Shown here in pieces: positions 56,821 to 64,000 of a stretch of DNA of 64,000 bases. This DNA comes from Lachnospiraceae bacterium (lineage in GTDB: Bacteria; Bacillota; Clostridia; Lachnospirales; Lachnospiraceae): contig JAETQI010000018.1 in assembly GCA_021770755.1 (NCBI GenBank), positions 1-64,000 on the forward strand, read 5' to 3'. Under the pieces are notes generated by a model, which was not told the DNA's origin, made no database searches, and was given only the letters and a program-made list of their open reading frames with translations. The position numbers were made by a program, and so were the translations under genes. How positions within the stretch are numbered: the first letter of the stretch is position 1; each line of letters begins with the position of its first letter.

Positions 56821-56994
56821 ATGCAGGAATGGAAACCACAGATGCCATATCCGGAGCAGTTTCCGGTAGCGATGGCATATGTACCGTGGCAGCGAAATTG
56901 TAATATGTACGAAAATCTTGATGAGGCGTTCAAAACAGGTACGATATTTCCTGAACTTAACAAACCATTTTTAGGGAGGTGCGTGAAGGGATGA
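56821..56994 (+). CDS. cotJA: Spore coat protein CotJA
   Basis: 57 residues, too short for the ORF track. MPYPEQFPVAMAYVPWQ, YENLDEAFKTGTIFPELNKPF and a final FLGR match the CotJA family. AAGGAG precedes ATG. Stop overlaps the cotJB start (ATGA). CotJA and CotJC are inner coat components made in the mother cell. A CATATTAT at 56776 resembles a sigma-E -10 but its -35 is unconvincing. Confidence 0.85.
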   Translation: MQEWKPQMPYPEQFPVAMAYVPWQRNCNMYENLDEAFKTGTIFPELNKPFLGRCVKG

Positions 56995-57275
56995 ACATCG
57001 GATGCAAACCATGTATGGATTCAGAACGCCAGAGACTCCTGCTGGAGATCAGCAAAGTTGATTTCGCGCTGAAGGAGCTTAATCTCTATCTCGATACCCA
57101 TCCATATGATCAGCAGGGAATGGAGAATTTCAGACAGTATAATGCACTGAAGAACAAGCTGGTGAAGGATTACACGGAAAAGTATGGTCCGCTTGTGCTC
57201 AGCATCGTAGACATGGACAGCAGGGAATGGAAATGGGCCACACAGGATTGGCCATGGGAAGGAGGCTATAACTAA
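56991..57275 (+). CDS. cotJB: Spore coat protein CotJB
   Basis: 94 residues from ATG 56991. The family pattern is LLLEISKVDFALKELNLYLDTHPYDQQGMENFRQYN and a C-terminal MDSREWKWATQDWPWEGGYN. Overlaps cotJA by 4 bp and cotJC by 1 bp, so the three are one translation-coupled unit. Confidence 0.9.
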   Translation: MNIGCKPCMDSERQRLLLEISKVDFALKELNLYLDTHPYDQQGMENFRQYNALKNKLVKDYTEKYGPLVLSIVDMDSREWKWATQDWPWEGGYN

Positions 57276-57694
57276 TGTGGAATTATGAGAAGAGATTACA
57301 GTATCCGGTAAAGATTACCCAGACCAATCCCGAGATCGCGCAGGTCATCATCAGCCAGTACGGCGGTCCGGACGGCGAGCTTGCGGCATCCATGCGCTAC
57401 CTGGCACAGCGGTACACCATGCCATACAATACAGTGACCGGCGTGCTGACAGACATCGGTACAGAGGAATTGGCACATTTTGAGATGATCTGTGCGATTG
57501 TGTACCAGTTGACAAGGAACCTCACGCCGGAGGAGATCAAAGAGTCAGGTTTTGACAAATATTACGTAGACCACACGCTTGCACTCTGGCCGCAGGCAGC
57601 AGGCGGCATCCCGTTCAATGCCTGCGAATTCCAGTCGAAGGGTGATGTGATCACGGATCTGATGGAGGATATGGCGGCAGATGCTACCAGTTAG
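57275..57694 (+). CDS. cotJC: CotJC (manganese-catalase-like coat protein), C-terminally truncated
   Basis: 139 residues against about 189 in B. subtilis CotJC. The N-terminal part is well conserved (MWNYEKRLQYPVKITQTNPE, ISQYGGPDGELAASMRYL, LTDIGTEELAHFEMI, AAGGIPFNACEFQSKGD). Conservation ends at DLMEDMAAD, where homologues continue EEKARATYQWL, and the frame ends after three codons (ATS). Glu ligands of the C-terminal helices are therefore lost. A mobile element starts at this point, so this is the 5' part of an interrupted gene, inactive unless the element is excised. Confidence 0.85.
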   Translation: MWNYEKRLQYPVKITQTNPEIAQVIISQYGGPDGELAASMRYLAQRYTMPYNTVTGVLTDIGTEELAHFEMICAIVYQLTRNLTPEEIKESGFDKYYVDHTLALWPQAAGGIPFNACEFQSKGDVITDLMEDMAADATS

Positions 57695-57743
57695 TAAATA
57701 CAACAAAATAAGGAAGGAAAGATAAAGGAACCAATATCTCAAT

Positions 57744-57770
57744 AAGAACCGGTGAAAAGGTTCTTTTTTT
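57744..57770 (+). terminator. Terminator just inside the element
   Basis: AAGAACC pairs with GGTTCTT and a run of T follows. It would stop cotJ transcription from entering the element. Confidence 0.75.
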
Positions 57771-57777
57771 GTGGTTT

Positions 57778-57795
57778 AAAAAGGTTCACCTTTTT
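57778..57795. repeat. Inverted repeat upstream of parA
   Basis: Perfect 8-bp arms AAAAAGGT-TC-ACCTTTTT, 57 bp before parA. Possible operator or partition-protein site. Confidence 0.4.
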
Positions 57796-57851
57796 AGATA
57801 GATATAGGAACTATTAACACATAGTATCATTAATTTTTAGGAGGAAAATTT

Positions 57852-58658
57852 ATGATGAACAGAATTATTGCGATTGCAAACCAAAAGGGTGGAGTCGGTA
57901 AGACCACCACAACGATCAGCCTGGGAGTCGGGCTGGCGAAATCCGGAAAGAAAGTATGTCTGATCGATCTGGATCCACAGGGGAACACGACACAGGGGCT
58001 CGGTTATGATCCGGACAGCATCGATATCACGATCACGACGATCATGGACAGGATGATTCACAAAGAACCTATCAATAGTGATTTCGGTGTGCTGCACAAC
58101 AGGGAAGGGGTTGACCTTATTCCCTCCAACATAGACCTGTCAGAAATGGAAATGAGGCTCATATCCATATATATCGGACGCGAAAAGATCCTGGGCAGAT
58201 ATCTGGAAATGATGAAACTCCGGTATGATTATATATTGATCGACTGCAAGCCGTCCCTGGATATCATTACGATCAATGCACTTGTAGCTGCAGACAGCGT
58301 ACTGATCCCGGTGCAGGCGCAGTATTATAGTGCAAGGGGGCTGGAGCAGCTGCTGAATACGATCACAAGGGTTGTAGTAGACGGATACAATCCGAAGCTG
58401 AAAGTAGACGGGATCCTGTTTACACTGGCAAATGACAGGACATGCAATTTTAGACAGGTCTCCCAGATCATCAGGGACGCGTATGGACAGAACATACATA
58501 TTTATGAAAACCACATTCCCCGCTCGGTAAAAGCTGAGGAAGCGCCGATATCAGGGATCAGTATTTATGAATATGACAGAACTGGAGCTGTTGCAGAGGC
58601 GTACGACAGATTTACAGATGAATTTCTGCAGGAGGAAAAAAAGTATGGGAAGGAGTAA
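57852..58658 (+). CDS. parA: ParA-family partition ATPase
   Basis: 268 residues with the deviant Walker A KGGVGKTTTT, a DLDPQGNTTQGLG box and YDYILIDCKPSLDIITINAL. Drives segregation or maintenance of the element when circular. TAGGAGGAAAATTT precedes ATG. The next gene overlaps its 3' end by 14 bp. Confidence 0.93.
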   Translation: MMNRIIAIANQKGGVGKTTTTISLGVGLAKSGKKVCLIDLDPQGNTTQGLGYDPDSIDITITTIMDRMIHKEPINSDFGVLHNREGVDLIPSNIDLSEMEMRLISIYIGREKILGRYLEMMKLRYDYILIDCKPSLDIITINALVAADSVLIPVQAQYYSARGLEQLLNTITRVVVDGYNPKLKVDGILFTLANDRTCNFRQVSQIIRDAYGQNIHIYENHIPRSVKAEEAPISGISIYEYDRTGAVAEAYDRFTDEFLQEEKKYGKE

Positions 58659-59676
58659 GACATTACCATCATTCTCGTTAAATTCGTTTGTATCACCGTC
58701 ACAAGATGGAGACTGGTATAAAAAGGTGGATTATCAGGACGCCAAAAATATCATCAGGGAAAAGATGAAATCTTCTGTGGAAAATTTCATCGCAATCGGA
58801 TATTATCTGAAGCTTATTGATGAAACCGGGCAGTATAAGGAAGACGGCTATGCAAATATATGGGAGTGTGCAAAGCAGGAATTTGGTTTTTCGCAGCCAA
58901 AGGCTTCACGCTGTATCAATATATGTAAAGCGTACAGCGTGAACGGGGACAGTCCATACATAGATGAGCGGTTTAAAAACTTTAATACAAGCCAGCTGCA
59001 GGAAATGCTGCCATTTAAAGACGATGAACATCTCATAGGACAGATCACCCCGGATATGAGCTCTCGGAAGATCCGGAAGGAAATAAAAAATGCAAAAAAG
59101 GAGGATGCAGGGGATATGAAAGAAAGCAGTCCCCTGCAGGAACAGCAGCAGATCACGGCAATAGAGGGCGAATACCGCGAATTTGTCCCTGCCGCTGACA
59201 GTGATGACAATAATAAGGGTGATCATGACAATATTGACACAGAAACAAATGTCCCCACTAAAAATCCTGCAGAGGTTACGGACAGCAGGAGAGAGGAACT
59301 GATCACGGAGGTACATACAGACAATGAATCCGCAGGAGCAGACGGGGAGGAAACAGGGAATGAGGACACGGAAAACAGCGATCTTCCGCGTCTGTGTAAG
59401 GAAGACGGTATAAATTATGACGCCGGACGTGTCACGATACATCTTCCCGCAGCAGTCGGGGACAAAGTATATTTTATCGGGGGAGATGAAGACAACAATA
59501 TAAGTGGGGGAACCATTGACCAGATCACCCTGGGCGGGGGAATGAGGCCGCAGTTCCGTGTATATGATGCGGAGGAGGGCGTATGGTTTCATTTTGAAAC
59601 ATCCGATTTTGGACAGACTCTTTTTTATTCCCGGGAGGATGCAGGGTCTGTAAAAAGCAGGAGAGGAAAGATATGA
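58645..59676 (+). CDS. Partition/DNA-binding partner of ParA (HTH protein)
   Basis: About 343 residues from ATG 58645 (GGAGGAAAAAAAGT before it; overlap with parA). The N-terminal part has helical repeats and an HTH-like stretch (NFIAIGYYLKLIDETGQY, AKQEFGFSQPKASRCINICKAY) as seen in DUF3102-type partners of ParA. The middle is acidic and low-complexity, and the C-terminus is beta-rich (VTIHLPAAVGDKVYFIGGDED). It lacks a classical ParB nuclease-like N-terminus. Role as ParB equivalent is inferred from position. Confidence 0.65.
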   Translation: MGRSKTLPSFSLNSFVSPSQDGDWYKKVDYQDAKNIIREKMKSSVENFIAIGYYLKLIDETGQYKEDGYANIWECAKQEFGFSQPKASRCINICKAYSVNGDSPYIDERFKNFNTSQLQEMLPFKDDEHLIGQITPDMSSRKIRKEIKNAKKEDAGDMKESSPLQEQQQITAIEGEYREFVPAADSDDNNKGDHDNIDTETNVPTKNPAEVTDSRREELITEVHTDNESAGADGEETGNEDTENSDLPRLCKEDGINYDAGRVTIHLPAAVGDKVYFIGGDEDNNISGGTIDQITLGGGMRPQFRVYDAEEGVWFHFETSDFGQTLFYSREDAGSVKSRRGKI

Positions 59677-59933
59677 CCAGAACCTATATGATAGTGAACA
59701 CCGAGTTATCCGGGAAAAAACTGCAGGAAGCGGTCAGAAACAGTGGATACAGTATCCGGGAACTGCAGGACATGCTGTATCTGTCATGCCCAAATCCGAT
59801 CTACAAATGGATCCGCGGCAAAGCACTCCCGTCGACAACGAATTTATATCGTTTAAGCAGTATCCTGAATATCCCCATGGAAAATTTACTGGCAGTTGAA
59901 AGCGTGACAATACATGGGGAGGACGGATGCTAA
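59673..59933 (+). CDS. Small XRE-type HTH protein
   Basis: 86 residues with a helix-turn-helix: GKKLQEAVRNSGYSIRELQDMLYL, YKWIRGKALPSTTNLYRLSSILNIPMENLL. ATG overlaps the previous stop (ATGA). Probably an element regulator. Confidence 0.75.
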   Translation: MTRTYMIVNTELSGKKLQEAVRNSGYSIRELQDMLYLSCPNPIYKWIRGKALPSTTNLYRLSSILNIPMENLLAVESVTIHGEDGC

Positions 59934-59977
59934 GGAACTGTAGAAAAATAAGTTTTAGAGGAGAGGGAAAATATGAC

Positions 59978-60304
59978 ATGGAAAAGATTAATGTAAAGGT
60001 TTTAGAGGAATATCGGGGGCACATGGATCCTGAAAGGAAATATCATCTGGTAGATATCAAAACTGGTAGAGAGCCGATAGGAAATCTTAAAAAAGAAGAA
60101 ATAGAAAATTATGCCAATATATTTCATCTGACGCTGGTAGAAAACCTGCCGACGGAGGCACCGGAAGAAAAAAGAGACAGCCTGCTGGGCAGACTTGCGG
60201 AAAAGAAAGAGGAAGCTGCACAAAAACATGAAAAACAGGAGCTGGAACGACAAGAATCAGAACACAGTACGGACAGTCATCAATGTGACCAGTACATGTA
60301 TTAG
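59978..60304 (+). CDS. Uncharacterised element protein with charged C-terminal helix
   Basis: 108 residues from ATG 59978. The N-terminal half (YHLVDIKTGREPIGNLKKEEIENYANIF) is unrecognised; the C-terminal half is strongly charged and probably coiled (LAEKKEEAAQKHEKQELERQ). GAGGAGAGGG lies before the start. The ORF-track start at 59927 overlaps the preceding gene. Confidence 0.5.
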   Translation: MEKINVKVLEEYRGHMDPERKYHLVDIKTGREPIGNLKKEEIENYANIFHLTLVENLPTEAPEEKRDSLLGRLAEKKEEAAQKHEKQELERQESEHSTDSHQCDQYMY

Positions 60305-60335
60305 CTATATTGCGGCAATCGCACAATATAGATAC

Positions 60336-60390
60336 CTGCCGGAGCCTCCTACTCCGGCAGGGGAAAAAGACGGTTTACGCCGTCTTTTTC
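60336..60390 (+). terminator. Two consecutive hairpins, second a terminator
   Basis: CTGCCGGAG / CTCCGGCAG (60336-60360), then AAAAAGACGG / CCGTCTTTTT (60364-60390), which ends in a T run. They separate the par block from the following genes. Confidence 0.75.
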
Positions 60391-60431
60391 TTATGTAGCT
60401 ATAGGAAATGCATCCGAAAGGAGGGGGAAAT

Positions 60432-60704
60432 GTGAAGATTGTGGAATACCTGCAGGTAGGCATGTGTCTGAAAGTTTACAGGGTACAGGCGGGGATATCA
60501 CAGCGGAAAATGGCAGACAGCCTGGGGCTTTCGGCTGCGACATACTCCAATTATGAAAACGGATACAGTAGTCCGGCAATAGAAACAATACAGGATTTCT
60601 GCAATATTCTTGGAATGGAGGTAAGTGATTTTTTCAGATACGCGGTAGAAAAAGCGACAGGTAAAGGAGATGATCCGGTCAAAAATGTCAGTAAAAATTT
60701 ATAG
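60432..60704 (+). CDS. XRE-family transcriptional regulator
   Basis: 91 residues from GTG 60432 after GGAGGGGGAAAT. Complete lambda-repressor-like HTH: LKVYRVQAGISQRKMADSLGLSAATYSNYENGYSSPAIETIQDFCNILGMEVSDFF. Likely controls element genes. Confidence 0.82.
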   Translation: MKIVEYLQVGMCLKVYRVQAGISQRKMADSLGLSAATYSNYENGYSSPAIETIQDFCNILGMEVSDFFRYAVEKATGKGDDPVKNVSKNL

Positions 60705-60762
60705 GTGAGATATGAAAAAAGAGTTAAGGAACTGGATAAAGAATGAGGACAAAGGTGATTAA

Positions 60763-60945
60763 ATGGAAAAATATTATGATCCAGAAGCTGAATACAGGAA
60801 ATCAGTTGCAGTGTGCCCGGGAAGAGTGCATTGGCGATGCATCCCGACGGTCAGGAAAGAAATCCCTGTTAGGAATGACCATCAGGCGATGGGCAGGAAA
60901 GTAGCAGGACAAACACAGGATCAGTTAATATACGAGGAGGCTTAA
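60763..60945 (+). CDS. Doubtful small ORF in the element
   Basis: 60 residues, unrecognised. AAAGGTG lies just upstream. An alternative frame, ATG 60776, reads 42 codons (NQLQCAREECIGDASRRSG) through the same DNA, and a 16-codon frame (60712-60762) precedes it. I cannot tell which, if any, is translated. Confidence 0.25.
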   Translation: MEKYYDPEAEYRKSVAVCPGRVHWRCIPTVRKEIPVRNDHQAMGRKVAGQTQDQLIYEEA

Positions 60946-60946
60946 T

Positions 60947-61861
60947 ATGACAGATATTGATAAAGAAACATTTGAAGTTAGTACGAAAAACAGCGTATTT
61001 TCCATACATGAAGTTGAAGTACAAGAAGCGGAATTTCGGGAACTGCAAGAAGATATGCATACAGAATCAGGAAAACAAATTACAGAGGAACATGAGCATT
61101 CCCGCAACCCGTTTGAAGTGTTGCTGAAAATCGTGGAGAAGAATGCCCCAGAGGAAGTGGCGGTATTAAAAGAGATACAACAGTACATGGAAGAAATGGA
61201 ATCTGACCTTAAATTCATGCGCAGTGAGCTGGATGATCTCAAAAAACAGCTCGCGGAGCGTTCTGACAGCAGTGATCTCGGCAGAAAGGCGGTGGAAAGC
61301 CTGGAAAAGAATGTGGACGGAATGAATGCACATCGTGAGGGATTTTTGAAAAGGATCTTTACGAAAGCAGCGCAGGTGATCAGCAATTTTAAGGCAAGGG
61401 GAGTCATTGCCCTCCACAATATCGTGCAGAAACTCGGGATCAGGGAAAACCTTATGGAAGACCGGAAATACTATCTCGACAATACTGCTAAAATGCAAAA
61501 ATCAATCGACAAACTTGACGCGATCAACTCCGAGATACAGGAAGCCAAGAGTCATTTTAAAAACATCGGGAGCCTTGCAGTTGGAAAAGAGGCTTTGCAG
61601 ACGCCGCAGGACAAAGAAAATATCATTATAAAAAAACTGAAAGTTCCATATACCCATTATAGGGACCGCTACCAGAAAATGGCAGAAAAGGCGGAAAAAA
61701 GGATTAACAGGCTGGAAAGCCTCGAACAGAAGGCTGCACAGGCAAGAAGTACCCTGGGGAAGCTTTCGGATTATAAAAAAGAAGCATCAGCCCGGGAAGC
61801 AGAAAAGAGAGACGACCGAAGCAGGGAAAACACCAGAAAAGAACCGGAGATGGCCATATAA
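60947..61861 (+). CDS. Coiled-coil element protein (DUF6674-like)
   Basis: 304 residues, mostly predicted helical coiled coil: LKEIQQYMEEMESDLKFMRSELDDLKKQLAE and later RYQKMAEKAEKRINRLESLEQKAAQARS, with a central less charged part (FTKAAQVISNFKARGVIALHNIVQKLGI). It resembles a conserved uncharacterised protein of Firmicute ICEs. CGAGGAGGCTTAAT precedes ATG. The role may be structural or mobilisation-related; not established. Confidence 0.6.
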   Translation: MTDIDKETFEVSTKNSVFSIHEVEVQEAEFRELQEDMHTESGKQITEEHEHSRNPFEVLLKIVEKNAPEEVAVLKEIQQYMEEMESDLKFMRSELDDLKKQLAERSDSSDLGRKAVESLEKNVDGMNAHREGFLKRIFTKAAQVISNFKARGVIALHNIVQKLGIRENLMEDRKYYLDNTAKMQKSIDKLDAINSEIQEAKSHFKNIGSLAVGKEALQTPQDKENIIIKKLKVPYTHYRDRYQKMAEKAEKRINRLESLEQKAAQARSTLGKLSDYKKEASAREAEKRDDRSRENTRKEPEMAI

Positions 61862-61895
61862 CCCAACCAAAATATTCCTAATAGGAGAAATGCAT

Positions 61896-62924
61896 ATGAA
61901 AGAATACACGACAGGGAACGCCAAAGTTGACCAGATGGGGCAGATCCGGCTTACCGGAAACGTGACGCCGCAGATGTGGTACAGGACGATCACGCGGGAG
62001 AACGGCAAACCGCACCTTCTTGCCATTGCCATATTGGCGGATATCGTCTACTGGTACAGACCGGCAGAAGTCCGCGACGAATCAAGTGGAAACATAACCG
62101 GATACAGGAAAAGGTTTAAGGCGGACATGCTGCAGCGCAGTTATGACCAGTTCGCGGAATTTTTAGGCGTGACAAAACGCAACGTGACAGATGCGATCGT
62201 GCTGCTGGAATCGCTCGGGGTGATCAGACGGGAGTTCCGCACGGTTGAGATCGGTGGAATGAAATACAATAATGTACTTTTTATCGACCTGTTTCCAGAG
62301 CAGATCCGCAGGCTTACATATCCTGAAACCGAGAAAGAAAATGCAGAATGCGCCCCCTCCCCCTGTCCCGAAAATCAGGGGGAGGGGGCGCACAATTTCT
62401 CCGATGCTGTTGCCCTGTCCCCGATTTCAGAGGGAGAGGGCACGAAGGAATGTGCCCCCTGTCCCGAAAATCAGGGGGAGGGGGCACGGAATCCGGGGAC
62501 ACGTAATACAGAGAATATATCAGAGATTACAACAGAGATTACATCATCGTCCAGGCAGCCGCCATCTCCGGACGACGACCAGAGACAGGAAATGATCCGG
62601 AAATGCCATACAGCAGCACTGGAGGGAGGATGTACACCGGAAATCGTAGATGCTGTTGTGTCGGAACTGCACTGCTATGACGGGCTGCTGTCACTGTCTA
62701 TGCCTGCATTCCTGAATCTGTGCAGAAACATATCGGATCATGTTTCCGGTGACATTGCAAACATGTCCGCCTATATCAGGAAGTGCATAGCGAACATGGT
62801 GCTGTCACAAAAACTGTCGGAAACAAATGCCGCCCACCGGATCCGTGCAGATAATACATTTCTGCAGGAAGGCTATGGTGTAACGGACTGGACAATGTTT
62901 GAGAAAAGTATACTCAGCAACTGA
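61896..62924 (+). CDS. RepA-like replication initiator (RepA_N/DUF6017 type)
   Basis: About 342 residues. The N-terminal winged-helix region (VTPQMWYRTITRENGKPHLLAIAILADIVYWYRP, YDQFAEFLGVTKRNVTDAIVLLESLGVI) matches replication initiator A N-domains; the C-terminus (LSMPAFLNLCRNISDHV, IRKCIANMVL) matches the DUF6017-type end. In between lies a repetitive linker (CAPSPCPENQGEGA) with strong DNA inverted repeats. ATG 61896 has AGGAG 8 bp before it. Such proteins allow replication of the excised circle. Confidence 0.75.
   Translation: MKEYTTGNAKVDQMGQIRLTGNVTPQMWYRTITRENGKPHLLAIAILADIVYWYRPAEVRDESSGNITGYRKRFKADMLQRSYDQFAEFLGVTKRNVTDAIVLLESLGVIRREFRTVEIGGMKYNNVLFIDLFPEQIRRLTYPETEKENAECAPSPCPENQGEGAHNFSDAVALSPISEGEGTKECAPCPENQGEGARNPGTRNTENISEITTEITSSSRQPPSPDDDQRQEMIRKCHTAALEGGCTPEIVDAVVSELHCYDGLLSLSMPAFLNLCRNISDHVSGDIANMSAYIRKCIANMVLSQKLSETNAAHRIRADNTFLQEGYGVTDWTMFEKSILSN
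62349..62489. repeat. GC-rich inverted repeats inside the repA-like gene (possible origin)
   Basis: Perfect 17-bp arms TGCGCCCCCTCCCCCTG / CAGGGGGAGGGGGCGCA (62349-62365, 62376-62392) with loop TCCCGAAAAT. A second copy with the same loop lies at 62452-62489 (GTGCCCCCTG left arm), and a degenerate copy (TGCCCT...AGGGCA) lies between. Confidence 0.7.
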
Positions 62925-62953
62925 CCGACAGGCTGGGAAGGGAGGTGGTAAGG

Positions 62954-63586
62954 GTGGCAGGCAATGTATCGGACGAGATTACCCAGAAGTTTCTGGACGA
63001 TGCACCCGGCAAGGCATTAAGGGCTGCAGGCACCACAAAGCGGGCGTTGAAGGAAACGAAGGATACAGCCGTCAATACTGGCAAAAAACTTTTTTCCGGC
63101 ATTGTCCTTGTCTTTAAAGGTGGAAAATTCACTGCGGATACGGTTATGACAAAGATTGGAAACATGATGGCGAATAAAAGCGGGGCGGTGGAGCATGCAA
63201 AAAACAGCATTTCCATGGCGGATCTGTACAGTGCCGGAAAAGTGACACGTCTTGATGACACGATATCCAAAGACGTGATGAAGTATTTCAACCGTCACTG
63301 TGACGGTACGGGCATAAAATATTCAGTCATGAAAGAGTCCGGGACAGACAATTACTATGTGTTTTTCAAGAGCAGCGAGCTCGAGGCAGTCAAAACTGTT
63401 ATCCAGGAATCCTACAAGGATTACCTGAAGGAGCGCAGACAGGAACAGAAGGGAGAGCCGGGACAGGAGAAAACGGAAGATAAAAAAAAAGACAGTGTCA
63501 GGGAGAAACTGAAGGAAAATCATGAAAAAGTACACGGCAGTGAAGAAATGGACAGACACCACAGCCGGGAAGAAAGAAGCAGATGA
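62954..63586 (+). CDS. PcfB-like (DUF3801) conjugation protein
   Basis: About 211 residues from GTG 62954 (GGGAGG 8 bp upstream). The conserved core, GIKYSVMKESGTDNYYVFFKSSELEAVKTVIQESYKDYL, fits the DUF3801/PcfB family, which in pCF10 assists relaxase and coupling-protein docking. The tail is highly charged. The VirD4-type gene follows, the usual PcfB-PcfC order. Confidence 0.8.
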   Translation: MAGNVSDEITQKFLDDAPGKALRAAGTTKRALKETKDTAVNTGKKLFSGIVLVFKGGKFTADTVMTKIGNMMANKSGAVEHAKNSISMADLYSAGKVTRLDDTISKDVMKYFNRHCDGTGIKYSVMKESGTDNYYVFFKSSELEAVKTVIQESYKDYLKERRQEQKGEPGQEKTEDKKKDSVREKLKENHEKVHGSEEMDRHHSREERSR

Positions 63587-63638
63587 TATCTTATGCAGCG
63601 CCGCATAAAACCGAAAGGAGGAAAAAGAAAAAAGGATT

Positions 63639-64000
63639 ATGACAAAATATCTCACAAAAAAGATCGACAGTTTCAGGGAAATGTCCCTGAAAAAGCAGGT
63701 ATTTTTCCTACTGCCGTACATAATGTCCATGCTTGTATGCTGCAGGGTTGCCGAACTGTACAGGCTTTGTGGCGGAAACCTTGTCAGGATCATGAAAAAC
63801 GTGGAATATCTCTATAAGTCACTGCCGCATTTCGCAGTGACAGACCTGCTCATAGGGATGCCGGCAGGTCTGTTTATTGTCTGGTATATAAAGACGGACA
63901 GGGAGATCCACAAAAAGAACACACGTCCAAAGGAAGAGTATGGTTCTTCACGCTGGGGAAACGCGGAGGACATAAAACCATTCATCGATCCCGACCCGTT
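63639..64000 (+). CDS. VirD4/TraG-family (PcfC-like) coupling protein, N-terminal part
   Basis: Open frame from ATG 63639 to the window end, absent from the ORF track because it has no stop. 120 codons: MTKYLTKKIDSFREMSLKKQ, two membrane helices (QVFFLLPYIMSMLVCC, TDLLIGMPAGLFIVWYI), then EEYGSSRWGNAEDIKPFIDPD, the motif that opens the cytoplasmic domain of Firmicute VirD4/TraG coupling ATPases. The ATPase domain lies beyond the window. Confidence 0.82.
   Translation, partial: MTKYLTKKIDSFREMSLKKQVFFLLPYIMSMLVCCRVAELYRLCGGNLVRIMKNVEYLYKSLPHFAVTDLLIGMPAGLFIVWYIKTDREIHKKNTRPKEEYGSSRWGNAEDIKPFIDPDP

Larger units (their letters stand above)
57685..64000 (+). mobile_element. Integrative conjugative element, left part (inserted in cotJC; continues past window end)
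   Basis: From the cotJC break onwards all genes are of plasmid/ICE type: ParA, an HTH partition-like protein, small XRE regulators, a coiled-coil protein, a RepA-like initiator, PcfB and a VirD4/PcfC coupling protein. The order resembles the leading half of Tn1549/CTn-like Firmicute elements. The left boundary is inferred at about 57685 from loss of CotJC similarity. No integrase or relaxase is within the window, so type and right end cannot be stated. Confidence 0.75.

Noticed and set aside
63593-63817. 74-aa ORF at the window end
   Set aside because: It is in a different frame from the VirD4-type gene that starts at 63639 and has clear membrane helices and a family motif; the 74-aa frame has neither.

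Overview
The window looks like the chromosome of an anaerobic, spore-forming, gut-type Firmicute of the Lachnospiraceae kind. Evidence: strong AGGAGG-type ribosome binding sites; sporulation and germination genes (spoIVA, cotJABC, a GerA-family protein); an oxygen-sensitive class III ribonucleotide reductase (nrdD/nrdG); a T-box leader on tyrS; and a glycoside locus with a GPH symporter, GH1, GH2, GH43 and GH78 enzymes. No rRNA or tRNA genes were seen. Most of the window is core-type sequence of roughly balanced base composition, with two clearly foreign parts.

Layout. 0.2-4.6 kb: an RsmH paralogue, a HisI-like protein with an altered metal site, and a TldD/TldE protease pair. 4.5-11.7 kb (minus strand): a six-gene operon of a CPA2 antiporter, an OmpR/kinase pair and an ABC system with one permease fused to an M1 peptidase. 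11.8-19.8 kb: a Crh-like HPr homologue, T-box-tyrS, prs, a DUF512 radical-SAM protein, der, plsY and gpsA. 19.8-20.7 kb: a VbhA-like antitoxin and Fic protein. 20.8-25 kb: MoxR, VWA and zinc-ribbon genes, then spoIVA. 25-37.5 kb: an AraC regulator divergent from a glycoside import and hydrolysis operon. All the hydrolases lack signal peptides, so the substrate is probably imported and cut inside the cell.

37.7-40.1 kb is a very AT-rich two-gene island: a DGQHR/ParB-Srx-like protein and a protein with a C-terminal HEPN-type RxxxxH motif. It is a candidate defence module. Next to it is a 5'-truncated TetR gene. 40.8-51.5 kb returns to core-type genes: cdd, a membrane-anchored MutS-like ATPase, a heterodimeric ABC exporter, a phosphatase, a small membrane protein, and the NrdR-box-controlled nrdD-nrdG-dut cluster with an unusual 34-bp tandem repeat. 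51.5-57.7 kb: a GerA-family germination protein, a LytTR/GHKL two-component system, a lipoprotein, a CPBP protease and cotJABC.

cotJC stops about 50 codons short of the usual length, exactly where an integrative conjugative element begins (parA, an HTH partition-type gene, XRE-type regulators, a RepA-like initiator, PcfB, and a VirD4/PcfC coupling protein cut by the window end). An element splitting a mother-cell coat gene recalls the sporulation-excised elements known in other Firmicutes. This junction and the AT-rich island are the most interesting parts of the window. Recombinase, relaxase and the other element end lie outside the window.
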